A stretch of 64,000 nucleotides of DNA, from assembly GCA_030522415.1 (NCBI GenBank), contig CM060126.1, positions 12,226,852 through 12,290,851 on the forward strand, written 5' to 3'. Numbering within the stretch: the stretch's first letter is position 1; each line of letters opens with the position of its first letter. The stretch comes from Channallabes apus (taxonomy: Eukaryota > Chordata > Actinopteri > Siluriformes > Clariidae). The translations under genes were made by a program, and so were the position numbers. Positions 25,480-38,304 of this stretch are shown one piece after another. The notes beneath the pieces are model-generated. The model saw nothing but the letters and a program-made list of their open reading frames with translations. It was not told the DNA's origin and made no database searches.

Positions 25480-27841
25480 TAAAATGCTCAAAAATGTTTG
25501 ACTGGCAGTGATTGTGCCACATCACAAGAATCTAAAGTAGTTAGTCTGACACCTCCACTTATACGATTATTGCTCAGCCACAGAGTGCACTGCTGTTTAA
25601 AAGCTGAAAAAAAAAACCTATCTTGCTTAAGCAAAAGACAGCTAATGCAAGAAAAACATCGCTCCGTCACACACAAAGAAATACCTTTTAAACAACATCC
25701 TGGGTAGAATCCTTTATTATTTCCGTATATTATTCACCTAGCAATTAAAAACGACTACTGTGAAGGATCAGTTACCTGAAATGGAGAGCCACAAACACTG
25801 CTAAAATATTATTTAGATAAAACAATCCGAGGATAAACGTAAAAGGGAGAGTACAAAGCCTAGGAATACACATGGCACTGACTGTTCGCTCAATCACTTG
25901 GAAAAACAATTCCAGCTGGACAGAGAAAAACAAATGTGAAAAGATAATGGTCCATTAGTCTCTACAGGCCGTTGTTACACATTCCCATTAAAATTCAGAC
26001 ATTAAAATGTCTACTTTCTCTAAGGAGACAAATCGTTGAACTGTCTGTTTGAGACAGGGCAGAGAGCTTGTGCTTCTGGAGTGGGCCACTAGAAGTGGCT
26101 TTGATTAATGGCAGGCCGGGCCCTGCTGGAGCACCTTTCCCACTGAGAGAGCAATTCCAGAAGTGATGTGTGCTGAGGGATACTACAGCACTGCTGAATT
26201 ACCAATGAGTGTGCTGTAAGAGGCAGGTTCAAAAACTTGTAGCCAAACTGAAGTATAGAACAGGAGCAAATATAAACATTAATATATCTTAAGGAAAGTC
26301 CTGAAAAAACCCTTTTCATGATTGGATTTTAACAGATATATTTGTAATAATTTGTGATAAAACACAATCCAAACTACTGCCAATTCAGTGTAAATATTTC
26401 GTTAGAAGAACTGCTAAAATATGTTTTACCCATGTTTGTAAAAGACGTAGAACATAAATCACAGTAGAATATTACAGCATACCATCATCACTCCCCAGCT
26501 TGGTTTCTGCACAATTACTCTAAGATCAACAACACAAAACTGTAAAAATCTGGATAACTCCTTTGCCCTGTGCATAAAGTGGGAGATTTGTGAATGACTT
26601 TCCTCTTTAACAGGGACCTGATAACCATTACAAAATGTTTGCAGCAGTTTATCTTTGCTCTAGAAGCATAGTGACCTGAAGGCATTGTGAGCATGAGAGT
26701 TTCATAATAACTCCCCCACAGAGGAAGGTGCCTACTGAGGCTCAGAGCAATCTTCAGGTTCGATTGTAAGGGTCTTTTACGATTTCTGAAAATGGCCTTC
26801 CAGTGGCATTAAATGTCAGGTTGGTGTGAAATAATAAAAGTGTGTTTAATTCTTTTATGCTTTTCTCACCGTCAGTATATGACATTATAAACAAAATACG
26901 GAGTGCATTCTTTCTTCTTTTACACATCACTGGTTACACATCACAGGTTTAATAAAGATGGAAGAACTGGTGACAATTCAATACAGCTGGGATCCTAATG
27001 CTGTATGACATCATCATATAGCTGTAATTAGGTTGCAACGCCGTCGACCCAAAGCGTTTTTGAAAATTAGAATGACTTTGATACGATTATGTCAGGATAA
27101 TATTGAATGCATGACCTAAACACACTGTTGGAAATACAACCTCGAAACAACATAGTCTATAAAAAAATTACTTACAACATTATTACTGCTTAACATCTAT
27201 TTGCACATTATCCAACTGCACATATATGCGTGGTGCCTTAAGTTTAAAACAGAATTCAGACAAGAGAACCAGACGAACACAACAACTTCTCACGCATGTA
27301 TGTGTATCTCACATCTCTTCTACACAAAGAACTTGTGTATCTCTTAAGTGGTATATAATTATATCTTTGTTTCATTTTCTTTCCTAAATATTACTATGAA
27401 GTGCATCATACTCTAGATCCAAAATGCAGCAAAACCAGTTCTAGTGATAGTAGCAGCAAAAGGCATAATAAATGTTAAATTTCAGGGGCAAAAAATGGTG
27501 TTCGCACATTGTCCAAAGATCAATCTTTGCAACATAGACATGTACTGTAAATACATGACAAACTCAAGATCACTGTACTTTGCTAGAATATTTAGTTGTT
27601 GAGGTTGTTTTAAGTTTTGTTTTTGTTCGTTATATTTGTATTAGTTTAGTGCATACAAAAGTGAAAGCACAAACATTGCAAAATCACACTGCAAATCCAA
27701 AAACACACCAAAAGCCAAATCACATGCAAACAAGATATTCGCTACGCCGGAAGTGCTCCAGTATGATAGTGGGGGGAGTGATGAGATCGATTTGACCTAG
27801 CAGCTAAACAGACCAGGAAGTACCAATACGGGAGATGAATG

Positions 27842-28044
27842 TTGTTGTTGGTCTTTCGGATGCTCCCAACAAGGGGCAAAGGGTTTTATGCCGGATGCTC
27901 TTCCTGACGCTCCCATTTTATCTGGGCTAGGGACCGGCATTGCATCCAGTGGCTGTGGTTTGGGCATTGGCTGGGAATCAAACCCGGGCCTTCCGCATGG
28001 CAGGCAAATCACCTACAGTACCACTGAGCCACCAGTGCCCTAAC
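27842..28044 (-). mobile_element. tRNA-derived SINE of a second family
   Basis: On the minus strand it begins gggcactggtggctcagtgg (tRNA-like A box), has 'gggtttgattccc' (B box), and ends with caggaagagcatccggcata and (GTT/AAC) units. It is flanked by an exact 14-base duplication, acgggagatgaatg, at 27828-27841 and 28045-28058. The 'gcatccggcataaaa' tail is shared by many fish SINEs mobilised by RTE-type LINEs; that is recalled, not tested. Confidence 0.85.
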
Positions 28045-28169
28045 ACGGGAGATGAATGAAGTTGCATAATAAATATTATACTGCTATGCTGACATAGTTG
28101 CCATTACCTACTTTTCAGCTCTCTCTTCTTCTCTCTCTCTCTCTGTTTCTCTTTCCCTCTTCCTGTCTC

Positions 28170-28801
28170 TCTGTCGAACTATACATGTCACTCCTGAGCT
28201 GCCAGTGATCCAGACCCCCTCTGCCCTCTGGAGCAGTCTGACTCGTCCTGGTGTCCTGCTTTCTAGTTGGAGATCTCATTGCATGGATGCCCCGTGTGGT
28301 CTGCCTGGGATGCGTGTGGTGACTGGGGACGGTTCCACTTTTCCACGTAGACGGCCTTGGCTGATGAACACAGCTGTTCTCTGGGGACTCAGGACTGTAG
28401 TCGCTCGATAGTTCAGAACTAGAGTTTCCTACAGTCTACCTGAGCCTCCAATAATGAACTGGTCTCCATATTAACGTAAACACATCTGTTATACTGAACT
28501 TCCAGTCTCCTAACACACAGTATGATTGCAGATCAATCCCTGCTATCTGTTATCACCCAAATGATGATGGGTTCCCTGTTGAGTCTGGTTCCTCTCAAGG
28601 TTTCTTCCTATTACCATCCCAGGGAGTTTTTCTTTGCCACTGTCGCCGTGGTCCTCTGCTTTCTCATCAGGGACAATGTTATCATTTTTATTCATTCACA
28701 TTTCATACAAACTTAAATAATTCTTTTGATTGTGCAAAGCTGCTTTGCGACAATGACAATTATTAAAAGTGCTATACAAATAAAACTGAATTGAATTGAA
28801 T
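28170..28801 (+). mobile_element. retroposon 3' region ending in (TTGAA)n
   Basis: The sequence contains blocks common in fish repeats, such as ggtttcttcctattaccatc, gagtttttctttgccactgt and gtgctatacaaataaaactg, and ends in gaattgaattgaat. A 3' tail of short tandem units is a hallmark of certain non-LTR retrotransposons and their SINEs. No reverse transcriptase domain is present. Shorter relatives occur near 7035 and 51370. Confidence 0.7.
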
Positions 28802-29369
28802 AGAAGAAAATAATATATATGTATAGATTTAGGAATGTACGGAGAAAACATTAATTGTCTTGACTACTACTAAAACAAAACAATAAACAGATATGTTGCT
28901 TACTTGCAAAAAAAGCAGTATATATAATAAGACATAAGGTAAAATATTTTTTAAATGTGCCATATGTGTAAATAATGTCCCTAGCAAACAATTAGCTGAA
29001 CAGATATAGTGTATGAACAGCCTCTGATGTCTCACCACTGAGTCTAAAATTATTGTGTTATACTGTACTGTATGCATCCTGCATTCTCATATGTTGCTTG
29101 GAATGATTATAAAGACTTAGAGATGAGGAAATCCACATATGCTTCAAATCCAAACAAAGTAACAGCCCACAGTAGCAGAAAACAGACAGGTGGTTGAACG
29201 CATTAAATGTCTAAATTTAATTAACATAATCCCAGCAACCACCTGATTGATTTAGAAATAAATTCAATACGTTTGTGTTTTTGGCAATCAGTGCTCTGCT
29301 GGATGATAAACAAGCATTCAGTATTAAAATTAGCACATTTGGTCAGTATAACCCAAGGAATGCCCTCAT

Positions 29370-29687
29370 TCTTCTAAACTATAAGGGTAGTCAGACCATT
29401 CTCAGTAATTCCTAGAGATGGTGGTGTGGGAAAATCCCAGTAAACCAGCAGTTTTAGAAATACTCTGACCAGCCTGTCTGGCATCTACAACCATGCCGTG
29501 TTCGTCACTTAAATCAACTTTCTTCTCCATTCTGATGCTCAATTTAAAATTCAACAGATTGGCTTAAAATTTCTAATTCTAAAAAAAATGCCTTGGGTTG
29601 CTGCCATGTACAGTAATTGGCTGATTAGATATCTGCAGTAACAAACAACTGAACGGGTGTACCTAATTAAGTGGCCAGTGAGCGTAT
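29370..29687 (-). mobile_element. Tc1-like fragment, minus orientation
   Basis: The high-coordinate end, ggtgtacctaattaagtggc followed by cagtgagcgta, is the terminal repeat of a common fish Tc1 family. Moving inward on the minus strand are 'cagaatggagaagaaag', 'ggcatggttgtagatgccag' and 'accatctctaggaatta', from the start of the transposase gene. The 3' remainder is missing. Confidence 0.8.
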
Positions 29688-29999
29688 ATTATTATGTATG
29701 ATATTTTTTTCATATATTTTATCTTATTAACAATGTTGAATTTTATGGTGTCTTATATGGTGTGGATTAATTTTATATACTGTACAGTACCAGCAGTTCT
29801 GACAACAGTTCCATCTATAATTCTGATTATTGGTTTCCATAGTAACGGGTCATTTATATTAATCAAAGACTACAGTAAAAGAAGTTTTGCTTTCCAGTTT
29901 CTCAATAACATTACAAGCTATCTTTTATTTAGTCTATCGATTATAATTAACAGATTGTCCACAAAAAAAAGTCTGTACTCCCCTTAGCTACTTCCACCA

Positions 30000-30045
30000 C
30001 ACACACACAAACACACACACACACACGCACACAGACACACGAACA
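30000..30045. repeat. AC-rich microsatellite
   Basis: Interrupted AC repeats with acaa, gcac and agac variants in zbtb16 intron 2. Confidence 0.85.
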
Positions 30046-30854
30046 CATAAAAGAAGGTTTGAACACAAGAAACAATTCTAGAGAGGGGATAAAAACCACC
30101 TTAGGAGGGCCAGAGGTCAGTGGATTGACCTGACCCCAAAGGAGTTGACCTGTAATGTTTTCAGTGGAGATAAGGCCTGAATGCATCCTGTGTGTGACTG
30201 ATAATATGCTCAGGGGGACAATGTGATACAGAAGGACTTAAAGTCTTGACCAACAGGATTCCGGAGGTTCTTATAGATGTCAGAGATTTAAAGATCTTTC
30301 AATAGCCAGGTAGGTGTTGGGTTACTAATGAGGCATGACAAAGCAAACCCTCCCCCTTTACAGATTTTTAGGTTTTAGGTACATCTCCTTACAGGTTTGT
30401 AAGGCTATCTACTAATGACTTAAAAGCTATTATTCTTGTAAGATTGTCTACTTACACTCATACTTGAGCCATCATGTTTTAAGTGAGTACTTTAACCATA
30501 GCCCACTATGCTTAAAGTAGCCTCTTTGACACCTATAGTCCATTTGGTGATCAATTTATCTATTTACAAGTATAAAGGCATCTATCCTTTTGGTTTAAAG
30601 TTGTGATTCTGGAGTACAGATGAATGTAAGTTGAGTAAACAAAAGAATGAAAAGAAAAGCTGTAGTTAAGAGGACAATGGAGCTTCTTTCCAACCCTGAG
30701 GGGGTCTGCAAACACGGCATGTTTCCCAGGATTAACAAAAAAACAGAAATGTGAACAAAAAGAGCTTCAGTCATGTTGTTGCTTATGTTATATGATTACT
30801 GATTAATCAAACTGGTCAAACCAAGCTTAATTCAATTTTACTGTAAACTTGTCA

Positions 30855-31363
30855 TTATTGGCTTGCATCAAACAAAAACAAAATAAAGGAATGTAATTAA
30901 TTGATAAAAATTTAAATGATTGAAATTGGGTTATAAAATGTCCAATACCTTATTTAAAACCTTGATGGATAGTGCTAGACTGCCAGCTTCATGAAAGAAC
31001 TAGTCTGATGAGTCCCGATTAATGATATTTTAGAGTGATGGGCACATCAGGGTAAGAATGGATGTGCATGAAGTGATGCACTCATCGTGCATTGTGCCCA
31101 CTGTACAAGCCTCTGGAGGCAGTGTTATGATCTGGAGTCTCTTCAGTTGGTCAGGTCTAGGCTCAGTAAAATTAAATCAGCTGATGCCCTGAACATATTG
31201 AATGATTGGGTTATCCCTTTAATGGATTTTCTTTCCTGATGGGATGAGTATATTCCAGGACTCAAATTGTGAAAGAGTGACCATGAGGCATCTTATAATC
31301 AAATCTAAATACCGTCAAATCAGAAATTCATGTGTGACTTAAAATGCTTTAGCCAGGTGGTGT
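30855..31363 (+). mobile_element. Tc1-like fragment (family shared with 47580 and 56665)
   Basis: It contains 'gtctgatgagtcccgatta', 'gggcacatcagggtaagaat', 'caagcctctggaggcagtgttatgatctgg' (in pieces) and 'attccaggactcaaattgtga'. These correspond to the SDESRF...GRIRVR...ACGGSAMIWGC...FQD region of a Tc1 transposase. The right end near 31345-31363 (gctttagccaggtggtgta) is a degraded terminal repeat. All frames are broken. Confidence 0.75.
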
Positions 31364-32895
31364 ATGTGTTTGAAGGTTGAAATCCTGTAGGACTCCTGTT
31401 TCCTAAAACAGTTACATTATATTCTAAAACTAATATTTTGCAACATTAATATAATTTACTATCATGTTGAAAACTTTCCTTTGCAGCAATTTCTTCAAAA
31501 GACCTGTGTAATGTTACCTTACTTAAATGTTGAAGAAAGTATTATTATTTTTGTATTGGGGAAATGGTATGCCATGACGAAATCGTATGTCAGTATTGCA
31601 ATTTCATAAGTAGTTCTTTAAACAAATCATAACAAATATAACAATATTTTTGATGTAGTAGACAAGCATGATTATATTAGAAGGAAAATGTAAGTATTAA
31701 TTGCAATTTGTTTGATATTTAATGCAAATGTAATGATGGTCACATATTTTATTCAGTTTTGCAGCAAAGTCTATTGGTCTATTAATTGATGGTTATGAAA
31801 TCCATTTTGTGGTTCCCTTTAGCTGAAAATCTTTAATGAAAGTCTAGGGCACTTAAAGAGCACCCATTTCAGAGAATCACCCAGCTGCTCTTTCTTCCTG
31901 CCCCTCATGAATCATCTGCAAGGAAAAAGAGATTCCATAGCTCTCAAGTTGTGTTTCCAGAATATCTGGCACAAACAGTTCACTCGTCTATTTAGTCATC
32001 TTAAGTGTATTTTGGGAATCTCAACTACTTTAACCCCAGATATACTGTACAGATACATTACAAATTGATACATTCATAATAAGAGCATTAAATGCAACCT
32101 CATATTTACATGAAAACTACGAGAAGGTTCCATTGATTATGATTAAGTATTTTTAGTGCATCACTTTTTCCACACTATGTGTTATAGTGTTGGACCTGTG
32201 TTATGGATATTGGGACCTTTTATTACATGTTGTTTTGAGGTAATTGGACTGAGATGAATATTTACAGCTTAAAAGTTTTACAATTGATTAATTATTTAGA
32301 TTCTTCAAATACTCATATTCAGTGTCTAAATTAAATGAAATCTTATTATTCCGTATGATCAAATACAGTTACATAAGGTTCTTTATAGGCAACTCTAATA
32401 ATAATTAAACATCCTATAATAATCAATATTACATAAAGGATAAGTGCCAGTAAACTCAGCAGAGAACAACATTTTTAAAACCTAACATTGTTCCACTCCA
32501 TTTTAACCTTGAAATATCATTACTTGAGTTGCCTGAATGAAAAAATGTTTCACCAGTAGATCAAAAATATAATAGAAGAACATTGATAATAATCTTCATC
32601 AATAATTTTTTTATCCTTGATACAAGGGCAAACTACTTACACGTGTACTTGAAAGAAAAATGCACATTCCTCAGGAGACTTGAAATGTGTAAATTGATAT
32701 AATTTCATGTCTTATGTGCTGTCTCCTCTCTGCAAAGCAGTTTTTACTATCAGATACAATGCAGAATGAAGGAGTGTATATTAAGATTGCTGAGACAGAC
32801 TGCTGTATACAAGTGGACCGAACTACCTGTTGACAGATGAGAACTACAGAAATTACTTGATTTCAATGATTGCCTCAAAAGGTTGTGCGACCATA

Positions 32896-33643
32896 CAGTG
32901 GCTTGCAAAAGTATTCGGCCCCCTTGAACTTTCCTACATTTTGTCACATTACAGCCACAAACATGAATCAATTTCATTGGAATTCCACATGAAAGACCAA
33001 TACAAAGTGGTGTACACGTGAGAAGTGGAACGAAAATCATACATGATTCCAAACATTTTTTACAAATAAATAACTGCAAAGTGGGGTGTGCAGAATTATT
33101 CAGCCCCCTTTGGTCTGAGTGCAGTCAGTTGCCCATAGACATTGACTGATGAGTGCTAATGACTAAATAGAGTGCACCTGTGTGTAATATAATGTCAGTA
33201 CAAATACAGCTGCTCTGTGACGGCCTCAGAGGTTGTATAAGAGAATATTGGGAGCAACAACACCATGAAGTCCAAAGAACACACCAGACAGGTCAGGGAT
33301 AAAGTTATTGAGAAATTTAAAGAGGCTTAGGCTACAAAAAGATTTCCAAAGCCTTGAACATCCCATGGAGCACTGTTCAAGCGATCATTCAGAAATGGAA
33401 GGAGTATGGCACAACTGTAAACCTACCAAGACAAGGCCGTCCACCTAAACTCGCAGGCTGAACAAGGAGAGCGCTGATCAGAAATGCAGCCAAGAGGTCC
33501 ATGGAGATCTACAGCTCAGGTGGGGGAATCTGTCCATAGGACAACTATTAGTCGTGCACTGCACAAAGTTGGCCTTTATGGAAAAGTGGCAAGAAGAAAG
33601 CCATTGTTAACAGAAAACCATAAGAAGTCACTGCAAGCCACTG
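32896..33643 (+). mobile_element. Tc1-like element with large internal deletion (family A)
   Basis: It is flanked by TA (32894-32895 and 33644-33645). It starts CAGTGGCTTGCAAAAGTATT, as at 1444, and follows that copy closely to 33628 (aaccataagaagt). It then jumps straight to the last 15 bases of the right end (cactgcaagccactg). The rest of the transposase and nearly all of the right terminal repeat are gone. Sequence similarity to 1444-2187 is high. A non-coding deletion derivative. Confidence 0.9.
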
Positions 33644-33644
33644 T

Positions 33645-33670
33645 ATATGTATATATATATATATATATAC
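33645..33670. repeat. (TA)n microsatellite
   Basis: A TA-rich run directly beside the insertion point of the deleted Tc1 copy. Confidence 0.9.
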
Positions 33671-36084
33671 ATGTATTTATTTTTCGTCATTTTATCAGTT
33701 AATGTTTATTAAATTCTTATTTATCACTACTTTTGTCAATTTCAAGAGGATTTAGTCACCACCGTGGGTCTTTCTTTCTTTGGAAGGGTACCAAGACATT
33801 TGAACACATGTGTGATGTGGTTCTCCAAATATTAGCTCATATCTTAAATCTTTGCCAAAACATGAATCAGAACATAAACAGGCCAATGCCATTTTACAAG
33901 TATAGAGTATATTTACTTCTTGCATGATCAACTGCTATAAATGGTCTATCAGGGCTAAGTGCCCCCTCTCTCTCTTTCCAAGAGAAAAAGGAAAGTTTCT
34001 TTCCAACACAAGGCTTCCTTATTGGTAAGTGCATCAGATTATTTGGTTTTACCAAAGCAATATTCTGTGGAACCAATCACAACTGTAATGACAATGATCA
34101 TAAGAGAAAAAAAATCAGTCACACCTTAGCTCTTTGCAGTGATCCTTATCAACCTCCCCGGGTTTTACAACTTTATGCATATTAAATGTCATTTCGAGGT
34201 AACCATCCATCATAAAAGTCAATGTTCCTAAGAGTTGTTTGCTTTTAGTTTATCCTAGATTAATATTTTCACAAAGGTAAATACATAAAGCAGACATTCC
34301 TGACATATTCTCTTGCCTTCATTTTTTGATGGCAGGAGTCCAGAAACCTGGGCAGGTGTTACTGGGTTCAGTTTGGTTGTAGTAATAAATAAAAAGCAGT
34401 ATCATGTATGGTGCAATTTTCTCTCTCCCTATCACCGGCTCTTTCTCTTGCTCTCTAGAGGGGGTTAACTCACTCTCAACCTATCTGTATAACAGAATTA
34501 CATAAAGTTATAAGGCTTATATACACATATACACACCCTGTCTTCTGTCTGGTGTACAGGGGTCAGCTACTTGACTATCTGTCAAACCCAAAACTTTGTA
34601 CGTATTACAAGTCGCAACAAAGCCTATGAATATTATAAATTTTTGGAGTGACTGGGATAGTATAAATGACTAACTGCAAAGCTTAATAAATAACTAAGCG
34701 ATGTCACAAGAGAGGGAGTGCTGTTGTGCTGAATATCAGCATGGTTGATATGTGACAATAGGCATGAGGCCGCAGCTCACGTGATGAAGATATCACAGTA
34801 ATGCTGCTTATTCAATATAACACAACCTCGAGAGTCGTATTGGTTTTATAAAATTGTCACACAAACATCACATATTATCAATCGATTATGATTTGATTGG
34901 TTAATTAATCAGCTATTTTGCTCCACCGACACATATCCTTCCTTCCCAACAGGGGTGAAAGTAGTCATGAATTATTACTAGTTTTCATTTATTCCACTTT
35001 AGAATATTAACTAACTTTCAGGGTTTCAAGGTTGAATCCCAAATAGTGTTAAATGGAAATATAGTGTGCTATGTATGTGCTATGTACTCCACACATTAAG
35101 TACCCTTGTTTCGGGGTTAGAGAGGGATTTAGGATTTCAACCTTGTGTTAGAAGCAAGTTAATTTTGTATTTCACCGTAGCTGTGAAAAGACTAAAACAA
35201 ACAGTTCAGAGGCAATTTGCAACGACTTAGAAATTACTAAAGAGACGTAAGTGTTGTATAAGGTGACAATGGTATCAGATGTGTTTTCTTGCTGAAAATG
35301 CTTCTGCGACTGGTTTTGAATGTGGGTTTGGCAGGCAGCTGCTCTCCCCTCTTTCCAGTAGTGTGGACCATACTGAGCTATTTTCACCCATGCCCTGACT
35401 GACAGTTAGTGTAATTAACGATTGTTAAAGCACCTGTTATGTGGAGTGATACATATAGTTAAACGTCCCAGTGCATTAATGCTTTTTATGAATCAGCCTC
35501 TCGTCCAATCAGACCTCTCGGTTGGAAATAACTGTTGTATAAAGTAATATACAGGGAATTAATGTGCTTATTCTTCAAAGTTTCAACAGATATTTAAACA
35601 AATATTTCTCTTGAAAGTGTCTTCAAAGAAAAATAAATATTTTATATATATTTTCTAACGATTAAAGACTAAATAAAAACAATAAGGCGAAAGACTTTTT
35701 AATAAAAACAAAGATTAGATTTTTTATTTAATATCTATGCAAATACATGAATATTTAATTATATAAAGCCTCATTTGCATGAACAAATCTCATTTTAGTT
35801 TTAAGATTTAACATTCAATATAGATTTTTTAATACTGTATTCAATTGTAGTGTCTTGCCTTAAAAAGCAGAAAAAAGAACCAAAAAACCTATTAACATTT
35901 TTTATTTTCTAATATTAAGAGGTTTCTGGTTGTGAGTCAGGGTATTAAATTTGTCATGGTCGCTTAAGTATTTTTTTTTAAACGTTCTGCATATTATATT
36001 AAATGTTTTGATTTTCTAAGATTTTCACCTCTACATGAAATGAGACACATGAAATGCATTTTGGGATTGCAAATATTGTGTATA

Positions 36085-36385
36085 TATGAGGGATGTTCAA
36101 TATTTGAGGGGTGTTCAAATCAAACTGGGACTTTTCTCAAAAATAAAGGTATAAATAAACACATTTACAGAAAGTTGATGGATTTTGATTGGATTGGAAT
36201 TGATGGACTTGTGACCAACTTATGGAAGAAACACATTTGTTTGTGGAAACTGTACACACAACCATTCACGAAAAACACTTGCACATTACAGAACCTCAGC
36301 TGGGAGTTATTGCGAAATCTCCCTACAGTCCTGATCTCACTCCATATGTTTGGGCGTATTCTGCGCAATCAAAAGTTTATAGCTA
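36085..36385 (+). mobile_element. mariner-type remnant, left end and partial gene
   Basis: The left end, aatcaaactgggacttttct (36118 onward), mirrors the right end of the copy at 12390-12420. Further on, the plus strand reads CTLQ/LHITEPQLGV and SPYSPDLTP, the mariner catalytic-region motif. The fragment ends about ctgcgcaatcaaaag (36362). Frameshifts and a large gap are present. Confidence 0.7.
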
Positions 36386-36854
36386 TCAAAATGACTTTTG
36401 GCACTACATGGAGTTGGTAATATTACTGATAATTAATTACTTATAAAAAAGACTATAAATCATGTGATCATCATCTTTCAAACTGCTGTTCTATGTGAAC
36501 TTTACTTAAATTGTTTATTAAAATTGTTTGGTGCCACTTTGTCTCTTCTTTTAGGAATTTGTTACTGTTTCCTTGCGTCTCTTTCTTTGTAATTCTGTGA
36601 CAGTCACGTTTCTTCCTAAAATATTATAATGATCCCTAGCCATGTGACTAAGTATGCTTTTCAGAAACGTCCAAGAACTGTGATTACTGATAACTGCATT
36701 ACTTTTAATGTGATCAGGATCTTAACCCCTCAGGATCTCAGCCCTCTTATCAATAATAAATAATTAAAATTGGGAAAGTTGGTAAACAGTGGGTTTATAT
36801 ACTCTTTTATATATTTAAAAAAGGAGAATAATTTCTAAAGAGGTCATTTATCTC

Positions 36855-36908
<54 letters not shown>
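36855..36908. repeat. (GT)n(TA)n compound microsatellite
   Basis: About ten GT units followed directly by about seventeen TA units, in the intron just downstream of zbtb16 exon 2. Confidence 0.96.
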
Positions 36909-36910
<2 letters not shown>

Positions 36911-36975
36911 ATGTCTTAGACAGAGACCCTCAATGAATTATGCAAGCAAATTGTTTCTTTTGGAGGTGAATCCAG

Positions 36976-36999
36976 TAGACAGACAGACAGACAGACAGA
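36976..36999. repeat. (AGAC)n microsatellite
   Basis: Six AGAC units just inside intron 2, about 40 bases from the exon 2 donor. Confidence 0.92.
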
Positions 37000-37035
37000 T
37001 ACAATAAACAATCTACAATAAAGATTTTGCCCCAC

Positions 37036-38246
37036 CTGTGTTGCTCTGCAGTCTCACTATCCAGCAGCTCCATGTCACACACACTGCAGCGCTCCCTCTG
37101 GCCCTCATGCTTTGCACCTGCTGTGCAATTGCTCAGTTTGCTGAAGAACTCCCGCTGAATGAAGCTCTGGTGAAAGAGACCGCCGTAGGCACCAAAGTCT
37201 GCAGACATAGCAAGGGTGGGTGGCATGTGCAGAGATGAAGCCATGGATACAGATATGGGCAGCATGTTCTCATTCTTATGGTTATACAATGCTGCAAGAT
37301 GTCTCTCAGCCAGACTGGCAACATTTGCTGGTACCACTTGGCTGGCATCTCCATGTGATTCAGGAACACCATCAGTGGAATGGAGCTCCCTAGCACTAGT
37401 GATGACGGTACCTCTAGTGGGGGTTCCCGGAGTGCCTCTGTGCTGTTTGGACTCGCTGATGCAATCTCCATTTCTAGAAGAGCTACCCTCGTGGCCGTCC
37501 TCCTCGTCCACTTGCATCATTTCAGTCTTAATCTTTTCTAGAAATGGAGAAGAGTTTTCTTGGGGGAAAGCGAGGCCTTGTTGCACAGTCCCTGCCAGGA
37601 GAGACTGGCCAATGCTCATCAGACTTTCTACAGCAGCCCTCGTGGGGCTGATGGTATTAAGGCTCAGTGGCGCTGACATTAAAGGCTTCTTGTCAATCAT
37701 GTTGCCTATGGCCAGTCGATGGCGGCCAGCAGAGCTGTAGTTGCCCTCCTGTATGGAATGTTTTTTGGACAGAAAAGTGCTCTTTAAATACTTCATCCGA
37801 TGCTCATCATCATCTTCTGTGCCATTCTCATTTGTGTTTACGTCCATGTCGTTCTCTTCAGATGACTGAATGGTCTCCAAGATCTTCAGACACTGCTCCT
37901 CTAAGTACTCGATCTCCAGAATCTCTGCAGCATATAGCAGGTCATCTAAATCTTCAAGTTTAGCCTGGAGTGTGGCAGTGTAGGCATATTCCAGGATCTG
38001 CTGGAAGGTCTTTGGTGAGAGAAAATCCAGAGTGTAGTGTTGGCTATTTCGATGGAACAGGATCTCAAACATCTTGCTGACGCACGCCAGTACGGTTCTG
38101 TGGGCATGGAACTCCTGGCTGTCCACCATAATGACCACATCGCACAATGTCCCCGACAGACGCATCTGGTTAGCCTTCTGCAGGAGACTTGCCGGGTGCC
38201 CAGGGTTTTGGAGATGGATCACACCCATTTTAGTCAAATCCATCAT
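37036..38246 (-). CDS. zbtb16: zbtb16 coding exon 2: BTB domain, middle region, start of finger 1
   Basis: This is the first coding exon of PLZF/ZBTB16, a nuclear repressor that dimerises by its BTB domain and recruits NCoR/SMRT-HDAC complexes. The 403 codons plus two bases encode MMDLTKMG..., then the BTB/POZ domain at about residues 25-125 (GTLCDVVIMVDSQEFHAHR onward). Asp36 and Arg50, the charged-pocket residues known as D35 and R49 in human, are kept. A diverged acidic linker follows, then IKTE at 239-242, the site equivalent to a known sumoylation motif, and the conserved QREFFSKL region. The exon ends within finger 1 (CSVC...EQH plus AG of Arg). The donor is GTGGGG after 37036. The second Met (38243) matches the human start and has A at -3 and G at +4, so it may be the main start. 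Confidence 0.97.
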
Positions 38247-38266
38247 AGCAGCATTAACAAAACCAT
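38243..38266 (-). promoter_or_regulatory. upstream ORF overlapping the zbtb16 start
   Basis: A seven-codon ORF (MVLLMLL, stop) begins at 38266 on the minus strand. Its TGA (38245-38243) overlaps the first zbtb16 ATG as ATGA. Upstream ORFs of this layout can permit termination and reinitiation. It lies in the 5' untranslated part of exon 2 if the acceptor at 38305 is used. The effect on translation is inferred. Confidence 0.6.
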
Positions 38267-38304
38267 GTCACGGCTTTGTCCTCTTGCTTCTTACTTCTTT
38301 TATT
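38247..38304 (-). other. zbtb16: zbtb16 exon 2, 5' untranslated part
   Basis: The best acceptor upstream of the start codon is a pyrimidine-rich stretch, tttcccttgaatccttctcag, ending at 38305. It would put about 58 untranslated bases in exon 2. This is predicted from the splice-site pattern only. Confidence 0.6.

Larger units (their letters stand above)
20948..37035 (-). other. zbtb16: zbtb16 intron 2
   Basis: This 16-kb intron lies between the BTB exon and the finger-2 exon. It holds a SINE fragment near 23500, the nearly intact Tc1 element (23869-25479), a second SINE type (27842-28044), a retroposon 3' tail (28170-28801), Tc1 fragments (29370-29687, 30855-31363, 32896-33643), a mariner fragment (36085-36385) and microsatellites. 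The stretches 21100-22100, 25500-27800 and 33750-36050 contain no gene or repeat I recognise; 26040-26330 is GC-richer and could be regulatory. Confidence 0.85.

Noticed and set aside
28205..28411. Open frame of 68 codons (Trp/Leu-rich)
   Set aside because: Lies entirely in a common retroposon 3' region; not a protein gene.
37216..37740. Plus-strand open frame of 174 codons opposite zbtb16 exon 2
   Set aside because: Antisense shadow of the conserved zbtb16 coding exon, with no recognisable protein motif.
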